From CAZZEX01 sp964653285 (GTDB lineage: Bacteria; Chloroflexota; Anaerolineae; B4-G1), in NCBI GenBank assembly GCA_964653285.1, contig CAZZEX010000005.1, positions 1 through 64,000 on the forward strand: DNA of 64,000 nt. The letters are read 5' to 3'. This document shows positions 42,218 to 49,837 of this stretch, one piece after another (position 1 is the stretch's first letter; the number at the start of each line of letters is the position of its first letter). The notes under the pieces are model-generated. The model did not search any database. It had not been told where the DNA came from and worked only from the letters and a program-made list of their open reading frames with translations. Both the position numbers and the translations under genes were made by a program.

Positions 42218-43165
42218 CTATATCGTGGGCAACGGATGCAGATCGCAACTACGCCCCGCTTTGATCACCTGTCCGGGGAACGTCATGTTCAAGGCCCCTT
42301 CGGCCTCGCGGACTGCGGCCAACAACGCGGGCAAGTCAATCCCAGTATCAACACCCATTTCGTGTAGCATGTGCACCATATCCTCGGTGCACACGTTGCC
42401 CGTGGCGCCCGGGGCAAAAGGACAGCCTCCCAGTCCACCGAAGGAAGCCTCAAACGAGGTAATGCCATTCTGCATAGCGGCCAACAGATTCGCCGCGCCC
42501 GCCCCACGGGTGTTGTGAAAGTGCATCACGATCCCGACGCCGTCAAATTCTCTCAGCACCTCCTGGGATATGCGAGCAATCTGCACCGGGTTAGCCATGC
42601 CCGTCGTGTCGCACAGGTTCAACTCGACACAACCCATCTCGATCAACCTGCGGCCCACGTACAGCACCTTCTCGACGGGTACATTGCCCTCAAATGGACA
42701 GCCAAACACGGTGGAAATGCTGGCCCGGACCGGGATTTCGGCCTGCCTGGCCAACTCCAACACCGCGGGGAAGCCAGCCAGCGACTCGTCAACGCTTCTC
42801 CTCACGTTGCTGTGATTATGGGATTCGCTTGCCGACACGACCAGGTTCAGCATGTCAACGCCCGCTTCGATGGCTCGCTCGGCCCCCTTGAGGTTGGGGG
42901 TCATAGCAAAACACTGGCAACCGTTGCGTTTGATCCCCCGTACCACCTCGGCCGCGTCGCGCATCTGGGGCACGGCCTTGGGGTGCACAAAAGAGGTGAC
43001 CTCCATGCGCCGAATACCAGCCCGGATCAGCGATTCGATCACCCGGATCTTATCCAGAGTATTGATGAAACCGGGCAGGACTTGAAACCCATCCCGTGGC
43101 CCGACCTCGATGATCTCTACCCGTTTGGGCAGCATGGCCTCCCACGCCGGCTGTGTGAGTTCCAT
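42218..43165 (-). CDS. HMG-CoA lyase-like enzyme (DRE-TIM family)
   Basis: A 315-residue enzyme; ATG 43165 follows AGGGGACC. Family marks: VEIIEVGPRDGFQVLPG (about 14-30), MHFHNTRGAGAANLLAA, and the catalytic-cysteine loop FGGLGGCPFAPGATGNVCTED (about 258-277, in two blocks). Known members split HMG-CoA into acetyl-CoA and acetoacetate or act on related 3-hydroxy-acyl-CoAs such as citramalyl-CoA-type substrates. It follows the CoA ligase genes after 16 bases, so the ligase product is its likely substrate: an activated branched hydroxy-dicarboxylate. Confidence 0.88.
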   Translation of the reverse strand: MELTQPAWEAMLPKRVEIIEVGPRDGFQVLPGFINTLDKIRVIESLIRAGIRRMEVTSFVHPKAVPQMRDAAEVVRGIKRNGCQCFAMTPNLKGAERAIEAGVDMLNLVVSASESHNHSNVRRSVDESLAGFPAVLELARQAEIPVRASISTVFGCPFEGNVPVEKVLYVGRRLIEMGCVELNLCDTTGMANPVQIARISQEVLREFDGVGIVMHFHNTRGAGAANLLAAMQNGITSFEASFGGLGGCPFAPGATGNVCTEDMVHMLHEMGVDTGIDLPALLAAVREAEGALNMTFPGQVIKAGRSCDLHPLPTI

Positions 43166-43181
43166 CGCCAGTGGTCCCCTG

Positions 43182-44087
43182 TTAGTCACCCAGATCACTC
43201 AATATTTGGCGGGCGACTTCACCGATGTCTCCGAAGTGATCCACTATGTGCACCCCGGCCGACCGCAACGCTTTCTGCTTGGCCTGAGCCGTACCCACTC
43301 CCCTGGTGATCATGGCTCCAGCGTGGCCGAAGCGCACGTCGGGCCTCGCATAGAGCCCCGAGATGTAGGCCACCATCGGCTTGGTGAACCCGCCGTCGCG
43401 GATAAACTCCGCCGCATCCTCTTCCACGGTCGTGCCGATCTCGCCAAAGTAAGCAACCATCTTGGTATCAGGATCTTGCTCAAACAGTCTTAGGAATTCC
43501 TGCAGGGTCGTGCCCACGAAAGCATCCCCACCCATACCGATCGCCGTGGTCTGGCCCAGACCGGCCCGGTTGATATAATACGCCAACGTCGTGGTGTTTC
43601 CACCGCTGCGCGACAACACACCCACCGGCCCCGGGTGGAAGAACTCCCTGGCCGAAGCAGCATTGCCGCCGATCATGCCGACCAATGCCTTGCCGGGGCT
43701 GATCAATCCAATCGTATTGGGGCCAATGACGTAGGCCTTGCGGTGCCTGGCATAAGCGATTATCTCCAGCATGTCCTGTTGTGGCACCCGCTCAGGATGC
43801 AGAGTAATCACTGTGACCCCGGCGTCCAATGCCTCAAAAGCCGCCAACTTGGCTGCCCTTGCCGGCACGAAGATCGCAGAGGTATTGATGCCTGGATGGT
43901 GCTCCCTGGCCTCGCGGACCGTGTTGTAGACCGGCACGCTCTCCACCACCTGCCCACCTTTGCCGGGAGTCACTCCCGCCACGACCTCGGTGTCATAGGC
44001 CTGCATCAGCTTGATCCGCAGTATGGCCTCCCGGCCCGTCGCTCCTTGCACAACAACCTGGGTGTTTTCGTCAACGAGAATGGACAT
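43182..44087 (-). CDS. Succinyl-CoA synthetase alpha-like subunit of an acyl-CoA ligase
   Basis: A 301-residue protein from ATG 44087. The CoA-binding Rossmann domain is QVVVQGATGREAILRIKLMQ, then VVAGVTPGKGGQVV, and the phosphorylated His lies in VRFGHAGAMI (about 250). Length and motifs fit SucD and malate-CoA ligase MtkB. It is separated from the beta subunit by a small Fe-S protein gene. The surrounding lyase, hydratase and isomerase point to a C5-C6 di- or tricarboxylate rather than succinate as the substrate. Confidence 0.88.
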   Translation of the reverse strand: MSILVDENTQVVVQGATGREAILRIKLMQAYDTEVVAGVTPGKGGQVVESVPVYNTVREAREHHPGINTSAIFVPARAAKLAAFEALDAGVTVITLHPERVPQQDMLEIIAYARHRKAYVIGPNTIGLISPGKALVGMIGGNAASAREFFHPGPVGVLSRSGGNTTTLAYYINRAGLGQTTAIGMGGDAFVGTTLQEFLRLFEQDPDTKMVAYFGEIGTTVEEDAAEFIRDGGFTKPMVAYISGLYARPDVRFGHAGAMITRGVGTAQAKQKALRSAGVHIVDHFGDIGEVARQILSDLGD

Positions 44088-44090
44088 GGC

Positions 44091-44420
44091 TTACCTCTTG
44101 TGCTCATAGACAACGGATTCGGTCAAGGAATCCAGGTATTCATCAAATCTTTCCAATGGCAACATAATCGTCACTGCTTGCCGGCCATATAGATCACAGT
44201 CCAACTCACACCCCAGGCACTCAACGCAACCGCCTCGTTCGATCTCCGCCAACGACCAGCGCAGGCTCGGTACACCGCGCTCATCATCCAGCACCAGGGG
44301 GCCTCCCTGGGCCTGGCAGACTTCTATGCACGCTTTCGTCTCACATTCGACACATCGATCGAGGGCAATAGTGATCGTCCCGCCCGAGCGAACTTTGAAC
44401 TCTAAGATGTTATCTGTCAT
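44091..44420 (-). CDS. Small ferredoxin-like protein between CoA-ligase subunit genes
   Basis: A 109-residue protein. ATG 44420 overlaps the beta-subunit stop by four bases (ATGA), and the alpha subunit begins three bases after its stop. It has two cysteine groups: CVECETKACIEVC (about 23-35, spacing 2-4-3) and CVECLGCELDC (spacing 2-2-3), able to hold [4Fe-4S] clusters, on an otherwise short polar protein. Such a gene is not part of ordinary succinyl-CoA synthetase operons. It might carry electrons for the PreA-like enzymes, for the aldehyde oxidoreductase, or be a structural subunit of the ligase. Confidence 0.72.
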   Translation of the reverse strand: MTDNILEFKVRSGGTITIALDRCVECETKACIEVCQAQGGPLVLDDERGVPSLRWSLAEIERGGCVECLGCELDCDLYGRQAVTIMLPLERFDEYLDSLTESVVYEHKR

Positions 44421-45691
44421 GCGGCGATTCCTCGCTCAGCCTTCCATTCTTCGTGCAGCGTCCGGAAGGCCTCGGCTACGTCCTGTTCTGTGGCATCCCG
44501 GCCCATGACGCGCACCCAGCGTCCTGCGCTGATCCCGTGATCTGCCAGGTGCTTGATTGCGTCTTCATCCCACGCCCCCCGGAAGGCCAGCACGGTGGGG
44601 ATGTTGGGTTGTCCGCCGGTCTCAGGATATAGCTCTTTCAAAGCCTTGATGATCCCTCGGGCCGTATTGTCCAACTGCTGACTCGAGATACAGGAGACGA
44701 ACACGTACCCCTCGATGCCGGGCTGAGAGAAGATTACCCTGGTAATGCGATAGAGCTTGGAGCCCACCGGATTGCCAGAGCTATCGCAGAAATTTACCGG
44801 ATAAAAGCCCAACGGCACCAACTCGTCCATCATCGTGAGGCTCGCCCCGGCTCCTACACAATCGAAGCCGAAAGGAATCCTGTTGTGCTCGCGTGTGTAT
44901 GAAAGGTCGGGATCGATCTGCACAAAGTGAACCGTGCCGCGATGGTCTTGACGGTCAATGGTACCCGCGATCTGTTCCAAGAGCGTTGCACTGCGGTCAC
45001 CGGCCTCCTCAGCCATCTCAATGTTCAACTCGGTCTGGCGGCTGATTGCATCGCCGTCAACATCCACACGCGCGTCGAGGGCGATCAGCCCATCGGCGGT
45101 CAGGGCTAACGGGTTAATCTCCACCAACTTGCAGTCATGCTTGCGATAGAGTGCGTACAGATGGCAGAGGATTCGCGCAATCCCGAGCTTCTCCCGGGAG
45201 GTCATGCCAGGCACGGGGCGCAAGAGATTCAGCGCATCGTAGATGTACACACCCCGCAGGATGTCAACGTGTAACTTGAGCAAGACCTCAGGGTTGGTTT
45301 GCGCCACCTCCTCGATGTCCACGCCGCCATCCGCGCACACGACCACCACGGGTGACCGAGTGCTTGGATCTGCCGTAATGCCCACGTAAATTTCCTGCCT
45401 GACCTCAATCTTTTGCTCGATCAGCAGCGCATCCACGGGCAACCCGCGGACCCTGGAGGGCAGCATTTCCGACACTGCTGCCGTCAACTCCGTCTCGTCA
45501 CTGACGACGCGTACCCCGCCTGCCTTGCCACGCTTACCCGAGTAGACCTGAGCTTTGACCACGACCGGGTAGCCGATCTCCCGGGCAGCCTCCTGTGCCT
45601 CGGCTATGCTGCGGACCGCCCGACCGTCAGGCGTGGGAATCTTGAAGCGTCGAAAAATCTCTTTCCCCTGGTACTCCAATAACCTGGCCAA
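44417..45691 (-). CDS. Succinyl-CoA synthetase beta-like subunit (ATP-grasp)
   Basis: A 424-residue protein; the start at 45691 follows GGAGGTGTAG. It begins MARLLEYQGKEIFRRFKIPTP-like (in two blocks), then YPVVVKAQVYSGKRGKAGGV, the nucleotide site LLIEQKIEVRQEIYVGI, and the metal-binding CKLVEINPLALTADGLIALDA (two blocks). The C-terminal flavodoxin-like domain that meets the alpha subunit is present. It would activate a carboxylate to its CoA thioester using ATP or GTP. Malate-CoA ligase and itaconate-CoA ligase belong to the same family. Operon order is beta, ferredoxin, alpha, lyase. Confidence 0.88.
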   Translation of the reverse strand: MARLLEYQGKEIFRRFKIPTPDGRAVRSIAEAQEAAREIGYPVVVKAQVYSGKRGKAGGVRVVSDETELTAAVSEMLPSRVRGLPVDALLIEQKIEVRQEIYVGITADPSTRSPVVVVCADGGVDIEEVAQTNPEVLLKLHVDILRGVYIYDALNLLRPVPGMTSREKLGIARILCHLYALYRKHDCKLVEINPLALTADGLIALDARVDVDGDAISRQTELNIEMAEEAGDRSATLLEQIAGTIDRQDHRGTVHFVQIDPDLSYTREHNRIPFGFDCVGAGASLTMMDELVPLGFYPVNFCDSSGNPVGSKLYRITRVIFSQPGIEGYVFVSCISSQQLDNTARGIIKALKELYPETGGQPNIPTVLAFRGAWDEDAIKHLADHGISAGRWVRVMGRDATEQDVAEAFRTLHEEWKAERGIAA

Positions 45692-45796
45692 GTTCTACAC
45701 CTCCTCCAGAATTCTGGAGTCTGGCAGAAACCAGATCGCGTGCGCGCTTACTCCCTACTCCCTACTCCTTATTCAAACGTCCAAAAACCCGGTTTC
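45692..45796. repeat. Intergenic low-complexity repeat tract
   Basis: Holds CCAGAATTCTGG, a CTCCCTACTCCCTACTCC run and a CAGAAACCAG / AACCCGGTTTCTT pair able to form a hairpin. No gene is seen. It separates the PrpF gene from the ligase operon. Confidence 0.6.
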
Positions 45797-46975
45797 TTAC
45801 GTCGTGTGGTCAAACGTGCTCCAGGGAACGAGGACGTACCCTTCCATAATCCGACGGGCTGTCCGGCCCACAGAAGCACGCACCAACTTGGGCTCGTCCC
45901 CCTCAAGATCCACGGCGGCTTCGATGTCAATCACGCCAGCCGGGTGCCCGATCAACGTCAGCGCGCGCTCACGCGATTCGGGGCGCGCTGTCTGGTGGAC
46001 AATCGTTCCTGGAATCTTGGCCGCAGCACCTGTGCACACGGTTCCCGTCACAGCGTACGCCTTGTGCATCCTGAGCATAAACAGGAGTCGTGCGACAAAG
46101 TCTACCTCCCCAGCCTTGACCGTACGCCCCGTCGTAAAGTCCAGGTAGTTAGCCGGCGGGCTGATCAACACAAAAAAAGGCAGATAAGGGCTCTTTTTGG
46201 CCGCATCCTGCCACGTTTCGACCAGGCCTACCCTGGCCGCTGCCGTACCCCGTACTCGTTCGATCCGGTCGTTCAACTCCCGATTTGCGTCGATCTGGGC
46301 GGGAGTCTCTGTCCCCTCGATACCCATGTCCGCCGCACGCACGAAAACGCAGGGCGTCCCCGCATCCACGATCGTCACGTCTATCGGCCCGACCCCCGGC
46401 ACGTCCAGCCTGTCCACGGGATTACCGGTCGGCAAGATGTGTCCGGTCACGGCTCCGGCGGTGTCCGAGAAGTCCAGCCCGATTCGTGCCCCCGTGCCCG
46501 GTGCGCCGTCAATGTGATAATCGCCCTCCACCGCCGCCTTCCCGTTGACAACGGGAACATCGGCAATGATCATACATTTGGTGTTGGTCTGATGAATGCG
46601 CACCGTCGTGACCGGCTCCACTGCGTCGACCAACCCTTCGTCAATGGCAAATGGCCCTACTCCCGACGAGATGTTGCCACAGTTGCCCGCATAGTCCACG
46701 AAAGGCTCCGTAATGCTGACTTGCGCAAAGGTATAATCCACGTCGGCGTCCGGGCGTGTTGGCGGGCCAATGATGGCCAGCTTGCTGGTCAAAGGATCGG
46801 CACCGCCCATGCCATCAATTTGGCGAATGTCCGGACTACCGTACATACGCAGGATCACCTTATCACGCAACTCATGGTCAGCCGGCAGATCATTGCGCAT
46901 GACGAACAAGCCCCGACTGGTGCCACCACGCATCAGCACGCAGCGAATGTGTTTCTGTTCCTCCCACTGGTTCAT
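45797..46975 (-). CDS. PrpF family isomerase
   Basis: A 392-residue protein. ATG 46975 follows AGAGGAGGGAGTTG. PrpF marks: RCVLMRGGTSRGLFVMRN (about 10-27), DYAGNCGNISSGVGPFAI (about 100-117), and TGTVCTGAAAKIPGT. Members shift a double bond in small polycarboxylates: 2-methyl-trans-aconitate to the cis form, 3-methylitaconate to dimethylmaleate (Mii), aconitate isomers, or oxalomesaconate. It stands next to an aconitase/LeuCD-type hydratase, as mii stands beside dmdAB in nicotinate-fermenting Eubacterium barkeri. The exact acid is unknown. Confidence 0.87.
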   Translation of the reverse strand: MNQWEEQKHIRCVLMRGGTSRGLFVMRNDLPADHELRDKVILRMYGSPDIRQIDGMGGADPLTSKLAIIGPPTRPDADVDYTFAQVSITEPFVDYAGNCGNISSGVGPFAIDEGLVDAVEPVTTVRIHQTNTKCMIIADVPVVNGKAAVEGDYHIDGAPGTGARIGLDFSDTAGAVTGHILPTGNPVDRLDVPGVGPIDVTIVDAGTPCVFVRAADMGIEGTETPAQIDANRELNDRIERVRGTAAARVGLVETWQDAAKKSPYLPFFVLISPPANYLDFTTGRTVKAGEVDFVARLLFMLRMHKAYAVTGTVCTGAAAKIPGTIVHQTARPESRERALTLIGHPAGVIDIEAAVDLEGDEPKLVRASVGRTARRIMEGYVLVPWSTFDHTT

Positions 46976-46998
46976 CAACTCCCTCCTCTTCAACACAA

Positions 46999-47502
46999 TT
47001 ACACATCCTGTTCCCGCATCCGCTTTCGCACGTAGGCCGTCATCCCACCCGCGTCTATGATCTCGGTCAAGAAGTCCGGCAGCGGAGGGGCCGAACACTG
47101 GAATGGCTGGGTCAGATTCTCGATGCGACCAGTATCCAGGTCAATGCGAACCTCGTCACCGTCTTCGATGGCCGCCACTGCTTCAGGACAGGTCAAAGCA
47201 GGTAGCCCCAGGTTGATGCAGTTGCGGAAAAAGATGCGCGCGAAAGAGTCGGCCACCAAACACGAGATTCCCAGCGCCTTCAGTGCGATGGGCGCGTGCT
47301 CTCTCGAACTTCCGCAGCCAAAGTTCTCACCTGCCACGACGATGTCCCCTGGCTTTACCGACGCCCGAAACTGCGGAAGCACGTCCTCAAGACAGTGTGA
47401 AGCCAGTTCCTGGGGGTCCGTCAGGCTCAAGTAGCGGCCGGGTACCAACTGATCGGTGTCCACGTTGTCACCCAGTTTCCAGACGCGTCCTTGTACGACC
47501 AT
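46999..47502 (-). CDS. Aconitase/isopropylmalate dehydratase-type hydratase, small subunit
   Basis: A 167-residue swivel-domain subunit. ATG 47502 has AGGTGG upstream; a GTG nine bases earlier is possible. It has VWKLGDNVDTDQLVPGRYL, the loop ENFGCGSSREHAPIALKA (about 60-77) that positions the substrate carboxylates, and SFARIFFRNCINLGLPAL. It pairs with the large subunit whose stop is nine bases before. LeuD-like small subunits serve isopropylmalate, homoaconitate, citramalate or dimethylmaleate hydratases. Confidence 0.9.
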   Translation of the reverse strand: MVVQGRVWKLGDNVDTDQLVPGRYLSLTDPQELASHCLEDVLPQFRASVKPGDIVVAGENFGCGSSREHAPIALKALGISCLVADSFARIFFRNCINLGLPALTCPEAVAAIEDGDEVRIDLDTGRIENLTQPFQCSAPPLPDFLTEIIDAGGMTAYVRKRMREQDV

Positions 47503-47511
47503 CTCATCCAC

Positions 47512-48783
47512 CTACATGACGTCATCGGGGTGAGCGATGCGGCCCACCACGGCAGAGGCCGCTGCTACTGCCGGAGAAGAGAGAAACACCTCGCTCTCGG
47601 GATGTCCCATGCGGCCCACGAAGTTGCGGTTCGACGTCGAGATCACGCGCTCGCCGGCAGCCAGCACCCCCATGTGACCGCCGAAGCACGGCCCGCAGGT
47701 CGGTGTACTGACCGCGGCTCCCGCCTGCGCAAACGTCTCCAACAGCCCTTCGTGCAGAGCCTGCAGGTAGATCTTCTGCGTGGCCGGGATGACGATCAGC
47801 CGTACATTGCTGGACACACGATGACCGTCCAGGATGCGTGCGGCCACGCGCAAGTCTGCGATGCGACCATTGGTACAAGATCCGATAAAGACAGCATCCA
47901 GAGGCGTGTTCGCCACCTTGCTTAAGGGTTTGACGTTGCCAGGCGACGACGGGCACGCTACCTGGGGCTCGATCTCACTGATACTAATCTCGGTGACCGA
48001 ATGGTAACGAGCATCGGGGTCGCTGTCTAGCAGGGGCACATCCCGGATGTCCCTGGCTTCCAGGTAGCGTCGCGTTTCCTCGTCCACCGGGACAATCGCG
48101 TTCTTAGCGCCAGCCTCCACTCCCATGTTGCACATGGTCAGACGCTGGTCCACCGTCAGCGACTGGATCACTGGGCCAGTGAACTGCATGCTCCGATACA
48201 ACGCGCCGGACACACCGATTCGCCCGATGGTGTACAGGATCAAGTCCTTGGCCCCAACCCAGGGCCGCAGTCGGCCGGAATACACGAAGAGCATCGTCTC
48301 AGGCACTCGCAGCCACACTTCGCCCAGCGCCATGGCTGCGGCAACGTCCGTGCTGCCGAAACCAGAGGCGAAGGCCCCCAGCGCCCCGTACGAAGTCGTG
48401 TGCGAGTCACCACCCACGATCACCATGCCGGGTCGGATCAAGCCCTCCTCAGGAAGCAAAGCGTGTTCCACGCCAAAGTTACTTCCCCGCCCGGCCTCGT
48501 AGTAGTGGGCTAGTCCCTGTTCCCGGGCGAAGTCGCGCAGTAGCCTGGTCTGTTCGGCGCTGCTGACCGTGGCGTTGGGCACAAAGTGATCGCACACGAT
48601 CGCCACCTTGTCGGGGTCAAACACGCCTTCGACCCCCATGCGCCGCAACTCAATGACCGCCAGCGGCATCGTCGTATCCTGCGCGAACGCCAGGTCAACC
48701 CTGGCGCGGACGATATCCCCGGCTTTCACCCGCTCCTGGCCCGACGCACGGGCGAGAATCTTTTCTGTCAGCGTCATGCCCAT
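47512..48783 (-). CDS. Aconitase/isopropylmalate dehydratase-type hydratase, large subunit
   Basis: A 423-residue protein holding the [4Fe-4S] active site: first ligand in VFIGSCTNGRIADL (about 285-298), the other two in TPTCGPCFGGHMG (about 348-360). Substrate loops VVGGDSHTTSYGALGAFASG and FASGFGSTDVAAAMALGEV are intact. Its length is that of the LeuC/homoaconitase/dimethylmaleate hydratase group, not full aconitase. Together with the small subunit it would hydrate an unsaturated dicarboxylate such as citraconate, dimethylmaleate or isopropylmaleate. No leuA or leuB is near, so leucine synthesis is less likely than the catabolic role. Confidence 0.9.
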   Translation of the reverse strand: MGMTLTEKILARASGQERVKAGDIVRARVDLAFAQDTTMPLAVIELRRMGVEGVFDPDKVAIVCDHFVPNATVSSAEQTRLLRDFAREQGLAHYYEAGRGSNFGVEHALLPEEGLIRPGMVIVGGDSHTTSYGALGAFASGFGSTDVAAAMALGEVWLRVPETMLFVYSGRLRPWVGAKDLILYTIGRIGVSGALYRSMQFTGPVIQSLTVDQRLTMCNMGVEAGAKNAIVPVDEETRRYLEARDIRDVPLLDSDPDARYHSVTEISISEIEPQVACPSSPGNVKPLSKVANTPLDAVFIGSCTNGRIADLRVAARILDGHRVSSNVRLIVIPATQKIYLQALHEGLLETFAQAGAAVSTPTCGPCFGGHMGVLAAGERVISTSNRNFVGRMGHPESEVFLSSPAVAAASAVVGRIAHPDDVM

Positions 48784-48815
48784 GTGTTCTATGTCCTACG
48801 TCCTATGTCTGACTG
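48784..48815. repeat. Short tandem repeat spacer
   Basis: ATGTCCTACGTCCTATGTC-type units between the carbamoyltransferase and the hydratase genes. No gene. Confidence 0.5.
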
Positions 48816-49808
48816 TCACAGCAACAGCGCCAGGATCGCCTTCTGCGCGTGTAGTCTGTTCTCCAGTTGATCGTAGACGATGGACCGCTTGCCATCTATC
48901 ACCGCATCGGTGACTTCGAAGTTGCGATCTGCTGGCAGACAATGCATGAATTGGACACGCTTATCGCCCTGGTCCAGCAAGTCGTCGGTGACGATCCACT
49001 GCCGCAACTCTTCGTCGCGCTCCTTTACCTGCTCCGGAGTCAAGGTGAAACTCCCCCACGACTTGGCGTAATAGATGCGCGCATCACGAGCCGCCTCTTT
49101 CATGTCGTGCACAATCTCGATTTTAGCACCGCTCTCGTCGGCAAAGCGCCTGGCTTTCTCCATGTACTCTGGATCGAGATCAAACCCCTCCGGGTAGGCC
49201 AGTACGAGGTCTATACCTAAGATTGACGCTGCCAGCACCCAACCCTGCGGCACCCCCGATGACTTGGCCCGGGGGGAGTAGGCCCAACTCATGACGATCT
49301 TCTCGTTCTCGAACGTGCGCAGTTTCTCGCGTGTGGTGAGCACGTCGCTCAACACCTGGCAGGGATGTTCGCCGTCGTCCAACATGTTGATCACCGGAAT
49401 GTGCGCTGCGTCGGCCATCGTGTTGAGGATTCTGCGCGACTCGCCGTAGGGCTCGATGTTGTACAAACGGATGGAGATACCGTCCAGGTAGCGGTCCATC
49501 GCGCGCGCCGTGTCGACCCAGGTCTCCTTGTGGGCGAGTTGCAGACTGTCAGCCGTGTAGAACTGCGCGTGACCGCCTAACTGGGTCATGCCGGCCTCAA
49601 AGGAGATGCGCGTGCGGGTGGACGGCTTGCCGAAGAGCATGCCCAGGCTCTTGCCCTCCAGCACGCGGTGGGGCGTACCCCGGGCCTGTGCGCGCTTCAA
49701 CTCTTCGGCCGTGTCTAGCAGGAAGTACAGGTCTTCCTGGTCGTAGTCGCCCAGCGTGATGAAGTCGCGCCCTTTCAAACTCGCTCGTCGCGGCAGGGAT
49801 AGATCCAT
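48816..49808 (-). CDS. YgeW-like carbamoyltransferase
   Basis: A 330-residue transcarbamoylase. The carbamoyl-phosphate site is GKPSTRTRISFEAGM (about 60-74) plus HPCQ; the C-terminal MHCLPADRNFEVTDAVID is the family end. KIVMSWAYSPRAKSSGVPQG and LAYPEGFDLDPEYME, then YYAKSWGSFT, are much nearer to YgeW of E. coli than to ornithine or aspartate enzymes. YgeW belongs to a purine/ureide catabolic cluster with SsnA and xanthine dehydrogenases, which are also here. Run in reverse it would split a ureido acid with phosphate to give carbamoyl phosphate. No carbamate kinase gene is in the window. Confidence 0.85.
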   Translation of the reverse strand: MDLSLPRRASLKGRDFITLGDYDQEDLYFLLDTAEELKRAQARGTPHRVLEGKSLGMLFGKPSTRTRISFEAGMTQLGGHAQFYTADSLQLAHKETWVDTARAMDRYLDGISIRLYNIEPYGESRRILNTMADAAHIPVINMLDDGEHPCQVLSDVLTTREKLRTFENEKIVMSWAYSPRAKSSGVPQGWVLAASILGIDLVLAYPEGFDLDPEYMEKARRFADESGAKIEIVHDMKEAARDARIYYAKSWGSFTLTPEQVKERDEELRQWIVTDDLLDQGDKRVQFMHCLPADRNFEVTDAVIDGKRSIVYDQLENRLHAQKAILALLL

Positions 49809-49837
49809 TTTGTCATTTCCCCCGTTTTTTCTCCGTG

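Noticed and set aside
46999..48783. Reading the LeuCD-type pair as leucine biosynthesis genes
   Set aside because: No leuA or leuB nearby, and the neighbours are PrpF, CoA ligase and catabolic enzymes; a catabolic hydratase is more likely, though sequence alone cannot exclude leucine synthesis.
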